A stretch of 64,000 nt of DNA, from assembly GCA_008501585.1 (NCBI GenBank), contig QQUN01000021.1, positions 1 to 64,000 of the forward strand, given 5' to 3'. A program made the translations under genes and the position numbers. The DNA comes from Pseudomonadota bacterium. Lineage in GTDB: Bacteria > Pseudomonadota > Gammaproteobacteria > Burkholderiales > Rhodocyclaceae. This document shows, one piece after another, positions 59,618-64,000 of the stretch. Positions within the stretch are counted from its first letter, which is position 1, and each line of letters begins with the position of its first letter. The notes under the pieces are model-generated. The model did not search any database, was not told the origin of the DNA, and was given only the letters and a program-made list of their open reading frames with translations.

Positions 59618-60658
59618 ATGACTGCTGTTCGTTTGACCGAATTTTCCCACGGCGGCGGCTGCGGCTGCAAAATTGCGCCTGCCGTGCTGTCCGACATCCT
59701 CGCGCGCTCGCCGATCGGCCTCATGCCGCCCGAACTGCTGGTGGGCAACGCCTCGTCAGACGATGCCGCAGTGTATCGGCTCAACGATCAGCAGGCGATC
59801 GTTGCCACCACCGATTTTTTTACGCCCATTGTCGACGATCCGACCGATTTCGGCCGCATCGCCGCCACCAACGCCATCAGCGACGTCTATGCCATGGGCG
59901 CTACGCCGATCATGGCGCTGGCCATTGTCGGCATGCCGCTCGACAAACTGGCGCCCGAGGTGATTGGGCAGATTCTCGAAGGCGGCGCCAGCGTGTGCCG
60001 CGAGGCAGGCATCCCGATCGCGGGCGGGCATTCCATCGATGTGCTCGAACCCATCTACGGGCTGGTGGCGCTGGGCATCGTGCACCCCGAGCGCGTGTTG
60101 CGCAACGACACCGCCCGTGCCGGTGATGTGCTGATTCTCGGCAAGCCGCTGGGCGTCGGTGTGCTCTCCGCCGCGCTCAAGAAGGGCCAACTCGATGCCG
60201 AGGGCTACGCCTGCATGATCGACACCACCACGCGCCTCAACACCCCGGGGCCGGCGCTGGCGCAGATCGACGGCGTGCATGCAGTCACCGACGTGACCGG
60301 CTTCGGTCTGGCCGGCCATCTGCTGGAAATGTGCCGAGGCTCGGGGCTGGCGGCTGAGGTGGCGTTTGGCGACATTCCCTTGATCGACGCCGCGGTGGGC
60401 TTTGCCCAGGCCGGCGTGGCCACCGGTGCCTCGCGCCGCAACTGGGCCGGCTATGGCAATGACGTGCGTCTGGGCGAGGGCCTGGGTGCGTGGCAGCAGG
60501 CGCTGCTCACCGACCCACAGACCAGCGGCGGCTTGCTGGTGGCCTGCGACCCGGGCTCGGTCGATCAGGTACTCGATGTGTTCCGCGTCCAGGGCTTTGG
60601 TGGTGCGGCCGTGATTGGCCAGTTGAACGCCGGTACGCCGGCTGTCCAGGTGCGCTGA
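59618..60658 (+). CDS. selD: Selenophosphate synthase (selenide, water dikinase)
   Basis: 346 residues. The N-terminal catalytic motif is HGGGCGCKI, with cysteine (TGC) where some homologues use selenocysteine, followed by the essential Lys. DDAAVY and TTDFFTPIVDDP bind metal and ATP; GGHSIDVLEPIYG and TDPQTSGGLL are further landmarks. It supplies selenophosphate to MnmH. The start ATG at 59618 has no strong Shine-Dalgarno. Confidence 0.97.
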   Translation: MTAVRLTEFSHGGGCGCKIAPAVLSDILARSPIGLMPPELLVGNASSDDAAVYRLNDQQAIVATTDFFTPIVDDPTDFGRIAATNAISDVYAMGATPIMALAIVGMPLDKLAPEVIGQILEGGASVCREAGIPIAGGHSIDVLEPIYGLVALGIVHPERVLRNDTARAGDVLILGKPLGVGVLSAALKKGQLDAEGYACMIDTTTRLNTPGPALAQIDGVHAVTDVTGFGLAGHLLEMCRGSGLAAEVAFGDIPLIDAAVGFAQAGVATGASRRNWAGYGNDVRLGEGLGAWQQALLTDPQTSGGLLVACDPGSVDQVLDVFRVQGFGGAAVIGQLNAGTPAVQVR

Positions 60659-60691
60659 TATCGCCGTCGTGCCTCATAACACACGCCGCTT

Positions 60692-60785
60692 GGTGGGTGG
60701 CAAGCCACCCACCCTACGGGCGCGTCGCCACGGGTTTGCGCCGCGGCGGTGGAGGGGGCGTAGGGTGGGCGGCTCGCCGCCCACC
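60692..60785. repeat. REP-like pair of hairpins
   Basis: Hairpin one GGTGGGTGGC-AA-GCCACCCACC (60692-60713) and hairpin two GGTGGGCGGC-TC-GCCGCCCACC (60764-60785). Their flanks (CCACCCTACGGG and CGTAGGGTGG) are inverted copies of each other, giving a BIME-like arrangement between selD and the esterase gene (convergent). May aid termination. Confidence 0.75.
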
Positions 60786-60792
60786 ACGTCGG

Positions 60793-61413
60793 TCAACGCC
60801 GTGATACCGCCGTCGGCAGCAGCGGCTTGAGCGCCGGCCACACCGTTTCCAGAATCTGCGGCTGCGCTTCCGCTGTCGGATGTACGCCGTCGGCCTGGAA
60901 CAGCCGGCGGTCTTCGGCAAAGCCATCCAGCAAAAACGGCACAAACGCCAGGTCGCGCGCCTTGGCTACCTCGGCAAAGGTGTTCTGGAACAGCCGGGTA
61001 TACACCGGCCCATAATTGGGCGGCAGGCGCATTCCCACCAGCACCACCCTGGCGCCGCCGGCTTCGGCCACGTCCACCATCGCCAGCAGGTTCTCGCGCA
61101 TCAGCTGAACCGGCAGTCCGCGCAGGCCGTCGTTGGCCCCAAGCTCGATGACCACCACGTCCGGCGCATGCGCTGCCATGGCCTGCGGCAGCCGCGCGCG
61201 GCCGCCCGCTGTGGTCTCGCCACTCACGCTGGCGTTGATCACGGTATGCTTGCCCGGCAAGGCGTCGAGCTTGCGTTGCAGATGGGCCGGCCAGGCCTGC
61301 TCGGCACGCAGGCCGAAACCGGCCGACAGGCTGTCGCCGAGCACCAGCACCGTCGCCGCGTGTACCAGTGTGGCCCCCATAACCAACAGCAAACCAATAA
61401 TGGATCGAACCAT
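60793..61413 (-). CDS. tesA: GDSL esterase/arylesterase (TesA-like)
   Basis: 206 residues with a signal peptide (1-19, ending VHA-A). Block I is VLVLGDSLSAGFG with the nucleophile Ser, block III ELGANDGLRG, and block V DGVHPT with the Asp/His. Periplasmic lysophospholipase/thioesterase I by family. Its ATG at 61413 overlaps the ATG of the divergent ABC ATPase gene; the frame open to 61572 is not real. Confidence 0.93.
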   Translation of the reverse strand: MVRSIIGLLLVMGATLVHAATVLVLGDSLSAGFGLRAEQAWPAHLQRKLDALPGKHTVINASVSGETTAGGRARLPQAMAAHAPDVVVIELGANDGLRGLPVQLMRENLLAMVDVAEAGGARVVLVGMRLPPNYGPVYTRLFQNTFAEVAKARDLAFVPFLLDGFAEDRRLFQADGVHPTAEAQPQILETVWPALKPLLPTAVSRR

Positions 61414-62122
61414 GCTTCCCCACTCCGGGCCGGTCATTGAAGTGTCCGGCTTGTCAAAATCCGTCCCCGCGCGCGAAGGGCAGGGCGGTGTGCTGCCCAT
61501 TCTCAAAGACATCAGCTTTACCGTGCAAGCCGGCGAGTCGGTCGCCATTGTTGGCGCCTCCGGTTCCGGCAAATCGACGCTGCTTGGGCTTGTCGCGGGG
61601 TTGGACGTGCCGACGGGCGGATCGGTTCAACTCGCCGGTCAGTCGCTGTTTGCCTTGAGCGAAGACGCCCGCGCCCAGTTGCGTGGCGCCCAGATGGGTT
61701 TCGTGTTCCAGTCCTTCCAGCTCCTGCCGGCGCTCACCGCGCTCGACAACGTCATGCTGCCACTGGAACTGGCCGGCCAGCCCAAGGCCGAAGCCACCGC
61801 CCGCGACTGGCTCAAACGCGTCGGTCTGGAAGGGCGCACCGGCCACTATCCCAAGCATCTGTCCGGCGGCGAGCAGCAGCGTGTCGCCCTGGCGCGCGCC
61901 TTCGCCCCGTCACCGGCCGTGCTGCTGGCCGACGAGCCGACCGGCAACCTCGACGCCGAAACCGGCGCGGCGATCATCGAACTGATTTTCGAACTCAACC
62001 GCGAACGCGGTACCACGCTGATTCTGGTGACCCACGACGACGCGCTGGCCTCGCGCTGTGACCGGGTGCTGCATATGCAGGGCGGGGTGTTGAGTGAGGC
62101 GGGGGTTGCGGATGTGCTTTAG
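61412..62122 (+). CDS. ybbA: ABC transporter ATP-binding protein (YbbA-like)
   Basis: 236-residue ATPase. Walker A GASGSGKST, Q-loop QSFQLLPAL, signature LSGGEQQRVALARAF, Walker B VLLADEPTGNLD and the switch His in THDD. The LolD/MacB-type class works with FtsX-type permeases. Its position divergent from tesA matches E. coli, but the partner YbbP-like permease is at 1167-3650. ATG at 61412, with an in-frame ATG at 61400 possible. Confidence 0.92.
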   Translation: MLPHSGPVIEVSGLSKSVPAREGQGGVLPILKDISFTVQAGESVAIVGASGSGKSTLLGLVAGLDVPTGGSVQLAGQSLFALSEDARAQLRGAQMGFVFQSFQLLPALTALDNVMLPLELAGQPKAEATARDWLKRVGLEGRTGHYPKHLSGGEQQRVALARAFAPSPAVLLADEPTGNLDAETGAAIIELIFELNRERGTTLILVTHDDALASRCDRVLHMQGGVLSEAGVADVL

Positions 62123-62126
62123 ACGG

Positions 62127-62507
62127 CTAGGCGGAGTGCTTGTCGTGTTCGGTAGAAGGTGAGCCCTCAGTGTCAGCATGCTCAGCTCGTTTGTTTGCTT
62201 TCCAGGCAAGCATGGCAGCAAGGCTTGAGCACAAAGACAAGCCACCGAAGCCCAGTATTGAAAGCCACCACAAGCGGGAATGAAGATTGGAAAGATAGGC
62301 TTCGCCGCCACGAAGGCGTATGAGTGCTCGTTCCAGGACTTGTGTTTGTTCTACGTCGAGTACTGTTCGGTCAATGAATTGATGTTGAAGTAGTTCGAGA
62401 AGCTCTTGGACATTGCCGGTCAAAAACGAGTGGTGCAAAAGCGCAGCAATCATCAAGAGAGCGGAAAAGGCTGCGGTAGTGGCGCAGAGGAGAAAAATCT
62501 TGCGCAT
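62127..62507 (-). CDS. Hypothetical two-helix membrane protein
   Basis: 126 residues from the ATG at 62507. Membrane helices at about 4-28 and 80-101 flank a roughly 50-residue extracytoplasmic loop rich in Leu, Gln and Glu. The cytoplasmic tail is charged (Lys/Arg then Glu/Asp/His). No family recognised. Base composition looks less GC-rich than that of its neighbours. Downstream of another unknown gene on the same strand. Confidence 0.65.
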   Translation of the reverse strand: MRKIFLLCATTAAFSALLMIAALLHHSFLTGNVQELLELLQHQFIDRTVLDVEQTQVLERALIRLRGGEAYLSNLHSRLWWLSILGFGGLSLCSSLAAMLAWKANKRAEHADTEGSPSTEHDKHSA

Positions 62508-62512
62508 GGTTT

Positions 62513-62935
62513 TCAGTGGTTGATGAAACAACCGCTGGATGCAGAGGGAGCAGATTGGGAACTGACAGCACCTGCATCCGGTGAGCAGTACTTTGATCCT
62601 AAAACCATACGCGCCATGTCATGCGAAACGTGTTTGACGTAGGATTTTTGCTGACCAGATTTGAACATGAAATACTCCCCATGCGGATTCCGGGCGTAGA
62701 TGGTCAGGCAGTAGTGCTTCGAACTGGATGTCCGTGGATCGAGGCCTGTCTCTTCTTCATGAACGACTTCTGAGGACTCCGCCGAAAACTCAAAGCGCGG
62801 ATCTTTCGAGTCGAGTCGAACTGTCGAAAACTCCTTTCGGCCGCGCGCTTTCTTTCTTGCCACGGTGTTATTCGCCGAGGCCCAGAAGATGGCTGTCGAG
62901 ACCAATGCCAGAGCGACGAACAACGCGAATTTCAC
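62513..62935 (-). CDS. Hypothetical exported or anchored protein
   Basis: 140 residues. An N-terminal hydrophobic segment (about 2-20) could be an uncleaved anchor, followed by a basic patch (RKKARGRKE) and a soluble domain with three Cys (CLTIYAR, SKYCS, SGCF). Function unknown. Its GTG start shares four bases with the hpnE stop (GTGA), so it is probably translated with hpnE. Confidence 0.65.
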   Translation of the reverse strand: MKFALFVALALVSTAIFWASANNTVARKKARGRKEFSTVRLDSKDPRFEFSAESSEVVHEEETGLDPRTSSSKHYCLTIYARNPHGEYFMFKSGQQKSYVKHVSHDMARMVLGSKYCSPDAGAVSSQSAPSASSGCFINH

Positions 62936-64000
62936 TGTGTGCCCGTTACCGCCTGTGCGCAGCCCACCCCCGCTCGCACTGCCCCTTCAATCGTCGCAGG
63001 ATACGGCCCGTCCACGTAATCCCCCGCCAACCAGATACCGCGTTGCGCTGTCTTCACGCCCGGCCGGGCCAATTGTGGCCGGCAGGCGAAGGTGGCGCGT
63101 TTTTCGGTGATGGTGAGGATGCTGTCGGCCGGTGGCAGGCGGCGGTCGAGGAGGGCTTCGAGTTCGTTGTGGATGGCGAGTTCGACTTCGTGCTTGGGGA
63201 TGTCGAGATGCGGGCCGCGGGCGCTGATGACGGCGGCGATGAGGCCGGTGGGGCCGCCGGTCTGGCCGCGGTCGAAGAACCATTGGGCGAGGCCGCCTTC
63301 GGCGCCGATCATGGGTGCGGGCAGGCGGACGCTGTCGTCGTATTGCAGATAGGTGGTGAGGATGGGCTCGTAGGGCAGGGCCTGGATCGATGCGACCAGC
63401 GGGGCGAGCGTGGCGAAGGGGGCGAGCAGGTCGGTGGCGTGGTAGGGCGCGGTGGCGACGACGACATGATCGAAACGCCGGGCGGACACCGGGTCGCCTT
63501 CGAGGCGGTAGCGTTGGCCGTCGGGCACGATCTCGGTGATGGCTTCGGTGACGTAGATCTGGCCGCCATTGCGGCCGAGCCAGCGGGCGGCGGGCACGGG
63601 GAACAGCTCAGATAAATCGACTTTGGGGATCAGCAGTTCGCTGGCCGAGGCGCCGGCGGCGAGGGTGTCGCGCAGGACGTTGGCAAACACGCGCGCGGAG
63701 GCGTCGGCGGCTGGGGTGTTGAGCGCGGCGACGCACAGCGGTTCCCATAGGAAGCGGCGCAGGCGCTCGGGCTGGTCGGCGTTATCGAGCAGCTGACTGA
63801 CGGTGAGGTGCACCGGCAGGCGGAAGCGCTGGGCCTTGAGGTGCTGGATGAAGCGCAGGCAGGCGCGCCGTTCGGACCAGTCCATGCCCTGGGCGCGCAG
63901 CAGCCCGACGGCGAGGTGCAGCGGGGCGGGCAGCGCGGCGGCGGTGAGGCGGAACTTGCCGGGGTAGTAGAGATCGAGCGGCGCGCTGTAGAGCGCCGAG
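62932..64000 (-). CDS. hpnE: Hydroxysqualene dehydroxylase HpnE (squalene-associated FAD-dependent desaturase), N-terminus outside window
   Basis: FAD-dependent amine-oxidase-type enzyme making squalene from hydroxysqualene for hopanoid synthesis. Only the C-terminal 355 residues are in the window; the frame is open to 64000, so the FAD-binding N-terminus lies beyond it. Features: a PLDLYYPGKFRLT segment at the edge, SELLIPKVDLSELFP, GGLAQWFFDRG, and the C-terminal flavin motif GIWLAGDYVDGPYPATIEGAVRAG. The assignment is by motif pattern; other phytoene-desaturase-like enzymes remain possible. Confidence 0.88.
   Translation of the reverse strand, partial: SALYSAPLDLYYPGKFRLTAAALPAPLHLAVGLLRAQGMDWSERRACLRFIQHLKAQRFRLPVHLTVSQLLDNADQPERLRRFLWEPLCVAALNTPAADASARVFANVLRDTLAAGASASELLIPKVDLSELFPVPAARWLGRNGGQIYVTEAITEIVPDGQRYRLEGDPVSARRFDHVVVATAPYHATDLLAPFATLAPLVASIQALPYEPILTTYLQYDDSVRLPAPMIGAEGGLAQWFFDRGQTGGPTGLIAAVISARGPHLDIPKHEVELAIHNELEALLDRRLPPADSILTITEKRATFACRPQLARPGVKTAQRGIWLAGDYVDGPYPATIEGAVRAGVGCAQAVTGTQ

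Noticed and set aside
60659-60792. Small coding gene between selD and tesA
   Set aside because: The frames crossing it are read through REP-like hairpins and lack a credible start or composition.

Overview
The window is a high-GC chromosomal segment of a betaproteobacterium, most likely Rhodocyclales (Azoarcus/Thauera/Zoogloea-like). This placement is inferred from gene content and order: a yceD-rpmF-plsX-fabHDG-acpP-fabF block, an rpoE-rseABC-mucD-lepA-lepB-rnc-era-recO-pdxJ-acpS run, minCDE, an mnmH/selD pair and hpnE. No species can be named from the sequence alone. Nearly everything is housekeeping. I see no phage, transposase gene, CRISPR array, plasmid function or defence island.

Layout. 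1-5.1 kb holds the end of an M20 amidohydrolase gene, a YbbP-type ABC permease and rmuC. Two tandem copies of a GC-rich repeat follow, then moaA (minus) and tRNA-Asn. 6.8-12.6 kb has an unusual AsmA-like membrane protein, an aminotransferase (minus), uvrB and a small tyrosine phosphatase. 12.7-19.3 kb has rne (minus) with a long leader, rluC with a HAD phosphatase and a mini-Rieske protein, and a methyltransferase/maf pair (minus). 19.4-25.9 kb is the fatty-acid cluster followed by a ygfX-like gene. nadB (minus) then faces away from the envelope-stress operon rpoE-rseA-rseB-rseC-mucD. That operon runs on into a glutaredoxin-like gene, lepA, lepB, a DUF4845 gene, rnc, era, recO, pdxJ, acpS, nagZ, uvrC and pgsA up to 42 kb. 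A tRNA-Gly/Cys/Gly array with a near-consensus promoter follows.

42.4-54.4 kb holds a predicted nucleotide phosphodiesterase, a DUF1178 gene, tRNA-Leu, minEDC, hslO (Hsp33), an ArsC/Spx-like gene and tex. Next come a small exported unknown, a hexose-6-phosphate mutarotase, tag and a large acyl-CoA synthetase/GNAT fusion. A 155-bp MITE-like element sits directly against the stop codon of a five-PAS histidine kinase gene (54.8-57.7 kb). The rest holds a methyltransferase, the mnmH/selD pair for tRNA selenouridine, a REP-like double hairpin, a GDSL esterase divergent from a YbbA-type ABC ATPase, two small unknown genes and the C-terminal part of hpnE (hopanoid precursor synthesis) at the window edge.

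Functionally the window joins envelope biogenesis and stress (fab, pgsA, nagZ, lepB, the sigma-E operon, AsmA-like, hpnE), translation and RNA maturation (rne, rnc, era, lepA, rluC, rpmF, yceD, tRNAs, mnmH/selD), DNA repair (uvrB, uvrC, recO, tag, rmuC) and cofactor synthesis (moaA, nadB, pdxJ). No convincing new multi-gene system was found. The best leads are an Hsp33 lacking all four redox-switch cysteines, an AsmA-like protein with an added N-terminal cytoplasmic domain, the MITE-like element at 54661-54815 and a terminator-shaped hairpin directly in front of lepA.
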